DNA from: Megachile rotundata
Lineage: Eukaryota; Arthropoda; Insecta; Hymenoptera; Megachilidae
Length of the DNA stretch: 64,000 bases
NCBI RefSeq assembly: GCF_050947335.1
Contig: NC_134993.1
Coordinates: 10,416,001 to 10,480,000 of the forward strand
Direction: 5' to 3'
The translations under genes were made by a program, and so were the position numbers. Under the pieces are notes generated by a model, which was given only the letters and a program-made list of their open reading frames with translations, did not search any database and had not been told where the DNA came from. Below are positions 11,030 to 22,489 of the stretch, one piece after another; the first letter of the stretch is position 1, and each line of letters opens with the position of its first letter.

Positions 11030-12830
11030 TTGGAACTTGGTGTTGTAGGATTAGGAAATTTAGGACTTTAGGAGTTCAAGAGTTCAAGAATTCAAGAATT
11101 CAGGAATTTAACACTTCAAGAGCTCAAGAATTCATGAATCCAAGCATTCAGGAATTCAAGAGTCCAATAATTCAAGAATTCAAGATTTCAAGATTTCAAA
11201 ATTTCAAGCATTCAGGAACTTAAGAATTCAGGAATTCAAAAATTCAGGAACTCAAGAATTCAGCACTTCAGAAATGCCGAAGATAAAAAATTCAGCTATT
11301 CAGCTATTAAGGAATTCAGGAATTCAGCAATGCAGTAAATCAAGGAACTCAGGAATTCAAGAATTCCTTCAGAAATTCCTTCACTTCAGAAATTCAGAAG
11401 CTCAAAAATTCAGCAATGCAGCTATAATATTAAGAAATTCAGCAATTTAGTAATTTAAGAATTCAGCAAGTCAACCATTCACAAATTCAGTAATTCAACA
11501 AGTGCAATATTCAGCTATTTAGGAATCCAGCAATTAAGTAATTTAAGAATTCAAGAATTCAGGAATTCAGTAACTCGGCAATTTAAGAATTCATCAGTTT
11601 AGAAATGTAGAAGATAAAAAATTTAGCTGTTCAGTTATTAAGAAATTCAACAATTCAGCAATTCAATGATTCACAAATTTAATAATTCAGCAAGTAAAAT
11701 ATTAAGCAATTCAGCTATTCAGTAATTCAGTAATTCAAGAATTCAAGAATTCAAGAATTCAGTAATTTAATAATTGACAAATTCAGCAATGCAGCAATTC
11801 ACAAATTTAGAAATTCAGCAATTCAGCTATTCAACAGTTCATTAATTCAGCAATTCAGCTATTCAGAAACTCAGCAGTGTAGCAATTCACGAATTTAGAA
11901 ATTCGGCAATTCAGCTATTCAACAGTTCATCAATTCAGCTATTCAGAAAATCAGCAATTCAGAAATTCAGCTGGTAAAATATTAAGCAATTCAGCTATCC
12001 AAAATTTCAGCAATTCAGCTATTCAACAGTTCATTAATTCAGCAATTCAGTAATTCAGCAGTTCAGAAAAACAGCAGCTCAGCAATTCAGCTATACTGCT
12101 ATTCTGCTATTCAGCTGTTCAGCAAATCAGTTATTCAGCAATTCAGTCATTTACAGTTCATTAATTCAGCAATTCAGCTATTCAGCAATTCAGTAATTCA
12201 GCTATTCAACAGTTCATTAATTCAGTAATTCAGCTATTCAACCGTTCATTAATTCAGCAATTCAGCTATTCAGCAAATCAGCAATTCAGTAATTCAGCAA
12301 TTCAGAATTTCAGCTAGTAAAATATTAAGCTATTCAGCTATCCAAAAATTCAGCAATTCAGCTATTCAACAGTTCATTAATTCAGCAATTCAGTAATTCA
12401 GCTATTCAACAGTTCATTAATTCAGTAATTCAGCTATTCAACCGTTCATTAATTCAGCAATTCAGCTATTCAGCAAATCAGAAATTCAGCAATTCAGTAC
12501 TTCAGAAATTCAGCAATTCAGCTATACTGCTATTTTGCTATTCACCTGTTCAGCAAATCATTAATTCAGTTAGTCAACAATTCAGCAATTCAGCTATTCA
12601 ACAGTTCATTAATTCAGCAATCCAGCAATTCAGTTATTCAGCTATTCAACAGTTCATTAATTGAACAATCCAGCAATTCAGCAATTCAGTTATTCAACGG
12701 TTCATTAACTCAGCAATTCAGCTATTCAGCTATGCAGCAAATCATTAATTCAGCTATTCAGCAATTGAGCAATTCAAAAATTCCGCAATTCCCAAATTCC
12801 CAAATTCAGCAATTCATAAATGCCCCGACT
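11030..12830. repeat. AATTCAGCAATTCAGC minisatellite with longer duplicated blocks
   Basis: Units of about 10 bp such as AATTCAGCAATTCAGCTATT run for 1.8 kb. The first part (to 11300) resembles the GAATTCAAGAATTCAGGA theme at 6.4-7.0 kb. Longer blocks recur: a segment starting GTAAAATATTAAGC near 11970 and again near 12310 is followed both times by CAACAGTTCATTAATTCAGC, implying a ~340-bp higher-order duplication. Confidence 0.93.
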
Positions 12831-13540
12831 AGCAATTATAGAAATGCATAAGTTCCCGAATTACGAACTTCGCGTCTGTGCAAGTGTTAATAAGTTTATA
12901 AACTTAAATAGGCTCGAGTCAGCACGGTCCGCGCGGGATATCTCCGGTTGTGCTTGCCGGTACAACGCGTGTACGTGTACCGAGTGTTCAGCCGTTGCGG
13001 GGAACACGAGTGCACGACATCAGGGAACCAGATTGTACGCTGTGCTAACAAGTTCACGTTAATTGACACCTGAACGAGAAAGCCGGAAACCGGGGAACGG
13101 TCCGAGTTGGGTATCCCTTCATAATTCCTCCGTGTCCCGAACGGAGAAAACTGTCATGGTGGGGGAACTAATCTCCCCTAACTTTTGTATAATCTTCTGA
13201 AACTTTTCTTCCGTGAGAATTCATAAATGTTCGAGATCATGCGAGGCTGACTTGATTTCAGCCGAGACTTAGCCCGGGTAAAATGAAAAATTAGATTCCC
13301 CGAGCGAGATAGCTGGTCTTAATTTCATTTCTTGCGATCCGTCTGACGCGGTACGGGTTCCAGGACGTGGCTCGCATTATTCCTTGTCCATTCAACCTGC
13401 TATTTAATCAGTTTTTCGTCATTGGCAAATAATTTGCTTGATGAGATTCTGCATAGGAGGCTTTGTATTATGGATGCTGTTGGAAATGATTTATCGGTGT
13501 TGGTTTTGATGTATGTTGTGAGGAGTGTTTGTTTTATCCT
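12831..13540. other. unique moderate-GC sequence, no gene recognised
   Basis: Unique DNA with an 80-codon plus-strand frame (12820-13062) that begins inside the repeat and has no recognisable motif. No RNA gene or transposon end is seen. Confidence 0.55.
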
Positions 13541-14345
13541 GGTGATTGTACTGATGTTGGTAGTGCGATGAATTGTAATTGTAATTCTGTGATGAATGTT
13601 ATGATGAAATTTATGATGAATTTTTTAATGGATGATAGGATAAATTTTGTGATATTTGTATTATGATAAATATTATGAAAGATATCATAATAAGTTTTGT
13701 GATGAATTTTATGATATTTATATTATGATAAATATTATGATTGATATTATGATATAGTTATTATCATAATCATTATGAATTATATCATGATACATTTTAT
13801 GATAAATGTTATGATATTTGTATTATGATAAATATTGTGATTAATGTTATCATATTGTTACTATTATAATCATTGTGAAAGATGTCATAATAACTTTTGT
13901 GATGAATTTTATGATATTTATATTATGATAAATAGTGTGATTGATGGTATGATGTTTGTATTATGATAAATATTATGAAAGATATCATAATAAATTTTAT
14001 TATGAATTTTATGATATTTACCATATATTATGATAAATATTATGATATAATTAATATCATAATCATTATGAATTATATCATGATACATTTTATGATAAAT
14101 GTTATGATTCTGTTATTATGATAAGTGTCGTGATTTCATTGTTATGATAGGTATTATGATAGTTATTATGATAGTTATTATGATAGGGATTATGAGAGAT
14201 GTTATGATAAACGTCATGACATTTATATTATGATAAATATGGTGATGAATATTATTATATTGTTATTATGATAACTGTTATGATATTATTATTATGATAA
14301 ATGCTATGACAAATATTATGATAGATATTTTGATTAAATGTGAGG
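13541..14345. repeat. ATGATAAATATTATGATATT repeat
   Basis: Irregular units mix TTATGATAAATATTATGA, GATATCATAATAA and TTATATTATGATA. The sequence is rich in the dyad ATTATGATA / TATCATAAT and so contains many short inverted repeats. There is no coding potential. Confidence 0.88.
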
Positions 14346-15000
14346 AAATTAAAAAATTTAGGAATTGAGAAATTTGAAAATTTGAGTTTGAATATTTCAA
14401 ATACCCAATTTGCAAAATTCTTAAATTCCCAAATTTCTAATTTACCAAATTCCTAAATTTTCAGATTATAAAATTCCGAATTTTCAAATTTCTAAAATTC
14501 CAAATTTCCAAATTCCAGAATTCCCAAATTCTCAAATTTCAAACTTTCCAAATTCCTAAATTCCTAAGTTCCTAAATTCCTAAATTCCTAAATTCTCAAA
14601 TTCCAAAATTTTCAAATTTCCAACTTTCCAAATTTCCAAATTCCTAAATTCTCAAATTCCTAAATTTTCAAATTCCCAAATTCTCAAATTCCAAACTTTC
14701 CAAACTTTCCAAACTTTCCAAATTCCTAAATTTGTAAATTCCTAAATTCCCAAATTCCTAAATTCCTAAATTCCTAAATTCTCAAATTCCTAAATTCTCA
14801 AATTCCTAAATTCTCAAATTCCTAAATTCTCAAATTCCTAAATTCTCAAATTCCTAAATTCTCAAATTCCTAAATTCTCAAATTCCTAAATTCTCAAATT
14901 CCTAAATTCTAAAATTTCTAAATTCGCAAATCCCTAAATTTCCAAAATTTCAGAAACTTCCCAATTCCCAAATTTGTAATTTTGAAATTTCCAAACTCGA
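14346..15000. repeat. 8/16-bp AAATTCCTAAATTCTC minisatellite
   Basis: From 14400 the theme is AAATTCC plus one variable base or two. From about 14760 to 14910 it becomes a clean 16-bp tandem repeat (AAATTCCTAAATTCTC, about nine copies). It lies directly against the ATGATAAATATT array. Confidence 0.93.
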
Positions 15001-15779
15001 AAGTTGGAAAATTTGATAATAAATAAAAAATATTCCAAAATTCACTTTTCTCATACAGCAACTGTTCACACTCCCATTAAAACCGTATTATGATAAGTTG
15101 TCTTATCATAAATAATTTATATACATTATTTATGTGCATTTAAACAAATGGTGAATTCTCATTCCCCTACATCGCCATTTTCCCTAGGGAACGTTAGTGC
15201 GTCGTTGAACAGTTAATAAATCATGAATATACATAATATTCTCAGCAGGTGTACAAATTTGTATCAACAGTTATTAATGCAATACTACTGTGATTATTAA
15301 ATTAATTATAATATTGAATGCCTGAAGATATATGTATTATCATTTATTATCCTCAATCATTATAAACTGAAAAATACTTTTAGAGATGAAATTTGCATTA
15401 ATGAATTTCTATTAGTTTTCTTTAATATTTATACCTATTAATTTATTTTTTTATCAATGTTAAATACAATCAGTCATCAACGAATTTATTATTATGTAAT
15501 TTTACTGGTAGTTTTATTTTTAACAAATTTTAAAATTTTTATTTTTTTAAATTTTCTTAAATTTTCATTTTAAATAATTTTTTTAATTTTTATTTTTAAC
15601 AAATTTTTTAAAGTGTTTTAAAATGATGAATATAATATGTTTTTTGAAATAGTTTATTTTTCATATGTGTAATTATTAGTTTTAATACAAATTTAAATAG
15701 ATATTAGTCGAAGTGTAAAATTATTTTAATAAACAATTAAGATTCCTTTAAAATTTAAATTTTGTTTACACAAAAACGA
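15001..15779. other. very AT-rich sequence without visible genes
   Basis: Mostly poly-A/T-rich DNA with short TTTTTAAATTTT runs. No open frame above 60 codons and no structured element are seen. Confidence 0.6.
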
Positions 15780-16262
15780 CAAAAAGTTAATTTTGTAAAA
15801 ACAATTTAAAATACTTTCAATATTAAAATTATGTTATTTATGCAAAAATTATTAAAAATTCTTTCAATATTAAAATTGTGTTAATTTTACAAAAATAACT
15901 AAAAATTCTTCCCATATTAAAATTGTATTAATTTTACAAAAATAACTGAAAATTCTTTCTATATTAAATTTGTATTAATTTTACAAAAATAACTAAAAAT
16001 TCTTCCCATATCAAAATTGTATTAATTTTACAAAAGAACTGAAAATTCTTCCCATATCAAAATTGTATTTATTTTACAAAAATAACTAAAAATTCTTTCT
16101 ATATTAAAATTGTGTTAATTTCACAAAAATAACTAAAAATACTTTCTATATCAAAATTGTATTAATTTTACAAAAATAACTAAACATACTTTCTATACTA
16201 AAATTGTATTAATTTCACAAAAACAACACAAAATTCTTTCAACACTAAAATTATATTAACTG
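15780..16262. repeat. ~48-bp AT-rich tandem repeat, about 9 copies
   Basis: AATAACTAAAAATTCTT followed by a TATTAAAATTGTATTAATTT stretch and TTACAAA recurs about every 48 bp from 15880 to 16260, with diverged copies starting near 15790. Confidence 0.9.
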
Positions 16263-16610
16263 CAAGAAAACATAAGGTAACAGAACCACGTGAGCGATAC
16301 GATTATTTCAGAACATCGTTATGGAAACAAATTTGTCCGCCGCCATTATTGAAGCATTAATCTAAGTTATCAGCCGATATAATGAATTGATCGAATTCTA
16401 TTCAGAGTGTCAATGAGATTCACACTGTATGCACTGATTAAGCATTCCTGATCATGTCAAACAGAACAATACTTAATCACATTTCCGGATCAAATTGTAT
16501 AATCCTATTCAATTGAAACGCTACGAAATACTGTTCGTTATGAATTAATAGCACACTGATATCTATCATTTATTCGCACCTTAAGTCCGATATTAATCTT
16601 TCTGTTGCAG
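16263..16610. other. unique sequence upstream of the candidate exon
   Basis: AT-rich unique DNA with an E-box (CACGTG) at about 16289 and a pyrimidine-rich run ending CTTTCTGTTGCAG at 16610, which resembles a splice acceptor. No other element is seen. Confidence 0.4.
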
Positions 16611-16669
16611 GTAAATAGCGCCATTTTGTGTTCCCGTTAGTTTAATGGCGGATCGGTGTGGAACGTTCG
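16611..16669 (+). CDS. possible short first-coding exon (hypothetical)
   Basis: A good acceptor-like sequence (CTTTCTGTTGCAG, ending at 16610) is followed by 34 bases and ATGGCGGATCGG (ATG at 16645). It then reaches a donor-like GTGAGT at 16670. Translation from the ATG gives MADRCGTF plus one base, so the exon would end in phase 1. The AATGGCGG context is also YY1/Pho-like. The weakness is that GCAGGTAAAT at the acceptor could equally be a donor, and no downstream exon is recognised in the window. It could be the 5' end of a gene with a very long intron, or chance. Confidence 0.2.
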
Positions 16670-18185
16670 GTGAGTTCATATTCGTTCAAAACACTGTGGA
16701 TTTCAAATTAAAAACAATTATAACTTATTAAAAGTTGTATACATTTTGCGAGATGATATCGATTTTTAATATTTTTAAGATAATATTGTTTTCTTAGAGA
16801 AAAATTGAGGACCACATAACATAACCTAATTTAATTTTTAAAAAGTTTCATCAAGTTTTTATTTTTATCGATTAAAATTGTATCTTGTAATAAAATAATT
16901 ATTACAGAAAAATAATTTATGTGAACATACGTATAATACATTAATATTGATGCTAATTAGTAACCTAACCTAACCTAATTCAAAATATTAAAAATATCAT
17001 TGACCAAAATAAAATTTTCTTCTTTTCAATCTGTGATATTTCCTTAATATTATAAATAATATTTAAAGTATTTTATGCAAAAATTAAAGACACTTAGCGA
17101 AAACAATCAATATTGACAAACATCAGGCAGATCTTCCAAACATGTTAATCGCATAAAGTTGGCTTTACAGCTTAATTTTGACCCGCGAAAATGAATGAGC
17201 TTCGCTCGTTACGAATATCGCGTGGCTGAAACTAGATTTCGAAGTTGTTCCGCGAAGTTTCTGAATTAGTATTCAACCCTCGTCATAGAGAGCCGTAAGC
17301 GTTACCCCTGCTAGTTACGATGTCCATAAAACTCTGTTTATTTTTAGTCCTTAGTTTTTTCTTTTTTCTTCTGCCAGTTTATGTGCAGCAGAATTTTCTT
17401 GTTTGCGCTGTAATTGAAGGGGTTGCTTCAATAAGGCAGCCCCAATTTTCTGTAATTTCAGTAAAATAACCAGAAATATCACTTGGGAAACTAGTTCCTT
17501 CGTGGAGAAACTTTTTTTACGTTTGTTTTTTAATTTTTAGTCGTTTATTGATGTTTCATTAACTGTTTTATGAACTTATTAAACGATTTTAATGAATTTA
17601 GTAAAGACTTCAACTTAAACAAAAATATTAAATATTAAACAAAAACACTTAAAAAAAATAATATTCCCACAGAATAACTGATTCTGACTAAAAACCATTT
17701 GCACAGAAGTATATTACTTTTAAAATATTACAATCTTAAATTTTCCATTTCCATTAAGAGATTAGATATTCATTATACTCAAATGTCTGCCTTCCATTTC
17801 AAATTTAAACTCGAATATCTGCAGATCAATTTCAATATTTCCTACGTTAAAATTTCAGATGAGAACAAGAATATGTCATTTTTCGATGCATTTTGAATTC
17901 AGTATATTAAGCTTTCCAATTAATATTTCCTACTTCAGCGGAAGGTCTATTCGATTTTACATTTATGTACATATTTAAGTGTACTTTAAAGACTCCCTTT
18001 GCATAAATATACCGTAGTCAATTTAGAAATTGGCGAGTTTGACCCAAAAGAACTAACCCCACCGTGACACTTCCAGATATATCGACAAATAAGAGTAATG
18101 ACAATAACAACTGCAGCAATTCACACTATCTCTCGGTTTGCCTGTCATTTTTTGCCTAATTGGCGACCGCGAGAGCCAACACTAA
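16670..18185. other. AT-rich unique sequence, no gene recognised
   Basis: Unique DNA with a moderate-GC patch at 17150-17460. The only repeat is a short telomere-type block at 16961, listed separately. The largest frame (17699-17896, 65 codons) has no motif. Confidence 0.55.
16961..16978. repeat. interstitial CCTAA (TTAGG) telomere-type block
   Basis: TAACCTAACCTAACCTAA holds three consecutive copies of the arthropod telomere unit TTAGG in reverse complement. The block is too short to be a telomere. Such blocks are common internally in insect genomes. Confidence 0.6.
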
Positions 18186-18525
18186 CGCCGAAAATACGTG
18201 TGAGTCTAGGCGTCCATTTTTCTCTTCTGACCAATTGGGGCCGTAGTTCTTCCAAACACCTGGGTCAGCCTCCCACGCGCCAATTCCTGGCTCGACTACG
18301 GTATGTACTGTAGACAACCCTGTTCCTGGCGCGTAGGCTGAGCCAGGTTTAAGGGACGCCACCTTGAACAGTCCAATGTGACGTTCTGACGTTCGACCAC
18401 TCGAAACGTTTGCCGACTTGTTCTTTGACTCAATTGTGACCGATACCGCCGAAAATACGTGTGGGTATTTTTCTATTCTGACTGGGGCCGTAGTCCAAAC
18501 ACCTGGGTCAAGTCATGGGTTGTCG
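18186..18525. repeat. short duplicated segment flanking the 47-bp array (left side, two copies)
   Basis: GCCGAAAATACGTGTG occurs at 18186 and 18448. In both copies a TCTGAC...GGGGCCGTAGT stretch and CCAAACACCTGGGTCA follow. The first copy also holds an imperfect hairpin: CAGCCTCCCACGCGCCA near 18267 pairs with TGGCGCGTAGGCTG near 18329. Confidence 0.75.
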
Positions 18526-18619
18526 GTAATCATTACTGCAATGTTAAAACGAGTGAAGAAAGTTGAAATGTTAGGTGTACTTTCAATTTATCCTTGATCG
18601 TGTAAATTGTAATTGGTAT

Positions 18620-19548
18620 TAAATTCCGGACTCGTGCTAATTTTGGTTTGCGTCATAGAGTGCGTCACGAAGACTCGATTGTGCTAATTTTGGTTTGCGT
18701 CATAAGGTGCGTCATGGAGATTCGATCGCATTAATTTTGGCTGGCGTCATAGGGTGCGCCATGGAGACTCGATCGCGTTAATTTTGGCTGGCGTCATAGG
18801 GTGCGTCACAGTGACTCAATCTTATTAATTTTGGTTTGCGTCATAAGGTGCGTCAAGAAGATTCTATCATGTTAAGTTTGGTGTGCGTCATGGAGACTCG
18901 ATCGCGTTAATTTTGGTTTGCGTCATAGGGTGCGTCACAGTGACTCAATCTTATTAATTTTGGTTTGCGTCATAAGGTGCGTCAAGAAGATTCTATTATG
19001 TTTAGTTTGGCTTGTGTCATAAGGTGCGTCATGGAGAATCGATCGCGTTAATTTTGGTTTGTGTCATAGGGTGCGTCACAAAGACTCGATCGTGCAAACT
19101 TTGGTTTGTGTCATAAGGTGCGTCACGAAGACTCGATCTTACTAATTTTGGTTTGCGTCATAAAGTGCGTCAAGAAGATTATATCATGTTAAGTTTGGTT
19201 TGTGTCATAAGGTGCGTCATGGAGACTCGATCGCGTTAATTTTGGTTTGCGTCATAGGGTGCGTCACAAAGACTCGATCGTGCAAACTTTGGTTTGTGTC
19301 ATAAGGTGCGTCACGAAGACTCGATCTTACAAATTTTGGTTTGCGTCATAAAGTGCGTCAAGAAGATTATATCATGCTAAGTTTGGTTTGCATCATAGGG
19401 TGCGTCACAAAGACTCGATTCTGCTAATTTTAATTTGCGTCATAAGGTGTGCCACTCCATCGTGTTAATTTTGATGTGCGTCATAAGGTGCGTCACGGTG
19501 ACTCGATCTTGCTAATTTTGATTTGCGTCACAAGGTGCGTCACGATAC
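18620..19548. repeat. 47-bp tandem repeat, about 19 copies
   Basis: The unit contains TTTTGGTTTGCGTCATA, GGTGCGTCA and GACTCGATC. TTTTGG markers at 18641, 18688 and 18735 give a 47-bp period. Each unit carries two GCGTCA half-sites. Variants (ATGGAGACTCGATCGCG, AAGAAGATTATATCATG) recur in blocks, showing that runs of several units were duplicated together. Confidence 0.95.
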
Positions 19549-19640
19549 TGTGAGCAAAACAATTATTTCCAAAAATGTTTCTAAACAATTCTCTCTCTGT
19601 TAAGAAGCATTAAACAGCTAGCAACCATGTCAATGTAAAA

Positions 19641-19735
19641 TATTTTTCTGTTCTGACTGGGATCGTAATCCAAGCACCTAGTCAACCTACTCGCCAATTC
19701 CTGGTTTGACTACCGCACATGTTCAGCGGATCAAT
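19641..19735. repeat. third copy of the flanking segment, right of the 47-bp array
   Basis: TATTTTTCTGTTCTGACTGG, then GATCGTAATCCAAGCACCTA and CGCCAATTCCTGGTTTGACT match the segment seen at 18186-18525. The 47-bp array is therefore bracketed by copies of one older repeat. Confidence 0.7.
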
Positions 19736-22489
19736 ATAAATATACACACGTAGATTTTATAACATATATATACGTATGCGTACCGTAGTATATATAGCAC
19801 ATTTCGAATTTTATTTCCGTGCTGAGAGCAATGCAAATGTATATGTATATCAATTGAATTCAATTCGCTTCAAATTTGTTGCCATTACTCTATTTTACTG
19901 TAGCACTGAACTCAACTACATTTGTGCCATAAAAATATTCCTTTCAAATATTTTTGCGGTTTGTTCATGATGCACATTGTGAGAATATTTTGGAAAATAT
20001 TACTTAATATTGTTATTTAGAATTGTAGAAATTTATTTTATTTAAGAATCTATCCATTTTTAAGTTTCGAAAGTTTTAAATTTTCACATTGAAAATTGTA
20101 TGTTTGAAAATTTAATATTTCCAAATTTAAATTTAAATTTAAGAGTTTAAAATCGTATATATTCAAGATCTTCACTTTTCTTAATTAACTAATTGTCTCA
20201 GTATCTAATCTCTAAAATAATGCACATATTAAAAATAGAAAAAACTATTCACTTACTCCCGAAACGAACCTATATTCCATTACAATATACCGTACGTCGA
20301 ACACTTTGAATTACAATTCCCCTGCCACATAAAAACGAATTACGTGGCAATTTCTACCAGATACCAGAACTCGCATTTATTCAATTTAACCTCCACATTG
20401 AAACGCGCTACTCGGAACGAAACTAAATTAAATAATAATATTTGAATTCATGGGAATATCTTTTATCGAACGCGGTTCCTTTGCCAGAAATATGGCAGAA
20501 CACTTATTCCATATTTCCTTGATTTCAATACGTATATAACAGACTTTTCAATATTTAAAACGATGTTAATCAACATATTTCAATTATATACATTCGCCTG
20601 TGTAGTTGGTACAATTCTGCTTTGGAAAATAATCTTCTGTACATTGAAACGATTATATTTTGCAGAATTTAGGTTATTTTGTAGTTGTCTGTGTGTTAAA
20701 AGATTGATATGAGTCTAGTTTTGATTGTGTGAGTGTCAAATGTTGTTAAAATTTAAGTATTTATTGAGAAATAGTGAATTAATGTTGTAGTGAATGCAGT
20801 ACAGGTTGTAGACTCTTAGTATGCGCGCGCAGCTTGTGTTCTGCGCGCGCAGCCTGTGTTCTGCGCATGCGCCGCCTCTACGCATGCGCACATCTCTCTA
20901 AGCAAATATATTCCTAACGTTTTCAGTAAATATTCTAACTTTAACAATATTTTTAAGTTGAAATCGATCTTATATCAATATTGACACTTCAACAAACTTA
21001 AAATATCAGTCTTTTAATGAAATATAACGAATTATATGAGCGAAAGAAGAGTTTTCGTCATTCTTTTTCCTCAGAAACATAGGACGCTGTATTAGCGAAT
21101 GCAGCTAATAAAAATACAACTCTTGCTATATTTTTTTATTACAAAAATTGTAGTATAATTTCGTATGCCATAATTACTATATTTTATAAAGAAATATAAT
21201 TTTCGTTGAAACATCCTTTCATTAATTAAACTCGTCACCCTTTTACTCAGATATTGTAAACGTCTCATCGATATTTCACGAACGGATCCAACGTTGTCTC
21301 GCAGACTGATGAAACGCATTAGCAGAGATTTACGACAGTATACCAGGGTTTGCTGACAATAAAGACTCCGTAGATTGGCAATTTAACAAATAGCTTTACA
21401 TCAGCGAGATGACGTTCGACAAACATGGTGCCCTGTCGATAAAGTCACAGGTGTTCGTTGCTCTCCAATCGTTTGTTAAAGACGGAGCTCCATGTTGTTT
21501 CATGGAAGTTCAGTCAACTGGAACGCTTTGTGCCCGATTTTGCTCTTTGAAAATTGCTGATCGATTGATGCCTTCATGACAAAGCTTTCGGATATTCATT
21601 GCGTTCTGAGAACGATACGAATTCCTTGCCAGAAGTTTAAATGGCGTCTGGTGCACGAAATAAACTGTTGTGTCGTTATCAAACTTGATGAATACAACTC
21701 TTTAAAAAATCTTCCTCAAACTTTCTTGGCTTAAATATTATACAAGTTTTATAAGGAAAATTACTTTAAATAAATATTCTTTAAATAGTTTGATTAAGTT
21801 TTCCAAAAAAAAAAACTTTTGAATAACGACATAAAACTTTGAAGGGGCTTTCTGAGGTTTTTGAAGAAACTTTTCCGAAACGTGCCAATTTTGTCGCAAT
21901 GTGCGATATTACCCATTTATGAAACGACGCAGAAATATGGTTTACGGATGATGCAGTTGTATTTGCACTTTTCTGTATCCCGATAAACTCTCGGGACGAT
22001 TTTTCACGAGTCAAACTGAAACCATGCTCTCCGTTTCAATCGAAATTTCGATCTCCGGAATTAAATCCCCGCGCGACGTACGCGCGTCACGGATTCAACG
22101 ATGCCACTCGAATTTCGTTCTCGATATGCGACTCTCCAAACAAATCGCGTAAATACGAGAAACAGTGTCTTGAAATTGTATTGTCTCCGTAAAAAGAGAT
22201 TTAAAATAGCGGGAGTCTGTGGAAAAGTGCGGGGAACGCTTTGAGATGGGAGACTCTCGTTATATGGCCGAAAATGTTTTTAAAGCTAATTGAACGTTTG
22301 GGAAGGAAGATGCAGATATTTTGGAAGAAAGTTTTGGGAATTTTAAAACATTACTATTTGGGAATCTTTAAATTTTATTATTTGGAAATTTTTAAAACGA
22401 ATTTTGGAATTTTAAGTTTTAGTATCTTTAGGAATTTTTTAGGGATAACAAAATGCTTTAAATTTCAAAAGCAATTGTAAATTGCAAAA
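19736..22489. other. unique AT-rich sequence, no gene recognised
   Basis: No repeat array and no recognisable protein. Small frames (19776-19970, 21092-21319 minus, 21781-22014 minus, 22241-22480) lack motifs. One CpG-rich cluster at 20821 is described separately. Confidence 0.55.
20821..20893. promoter_or_regulatory. CpG-rich cluster with NRF-1-like palindromes
   Basis: Within an AT-rich region, a triplicated ~20-bp unit (TGCGCGCGCAGCTTGTGTTC) runs into TGCGCATGCGCC at 20862 and ACGCATGCGCAC at 20880. TGCGCATGCGC matches the NRF-1 / Ewg-type consensus. Two such sites 18 bp apart plus GCGCGCGC blocks suggest a promoter or enhancer, but no gene start is seen next to it. It may simply be a small GC-rich tandem repeat. 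Confidence 0.4.

Noticed and set aside
18620..19548. Possible CRISPR-like array (47-bp period)
   Set aside because: Units are contiguous tandem repeats without unique spacers, in an insect-type genome.
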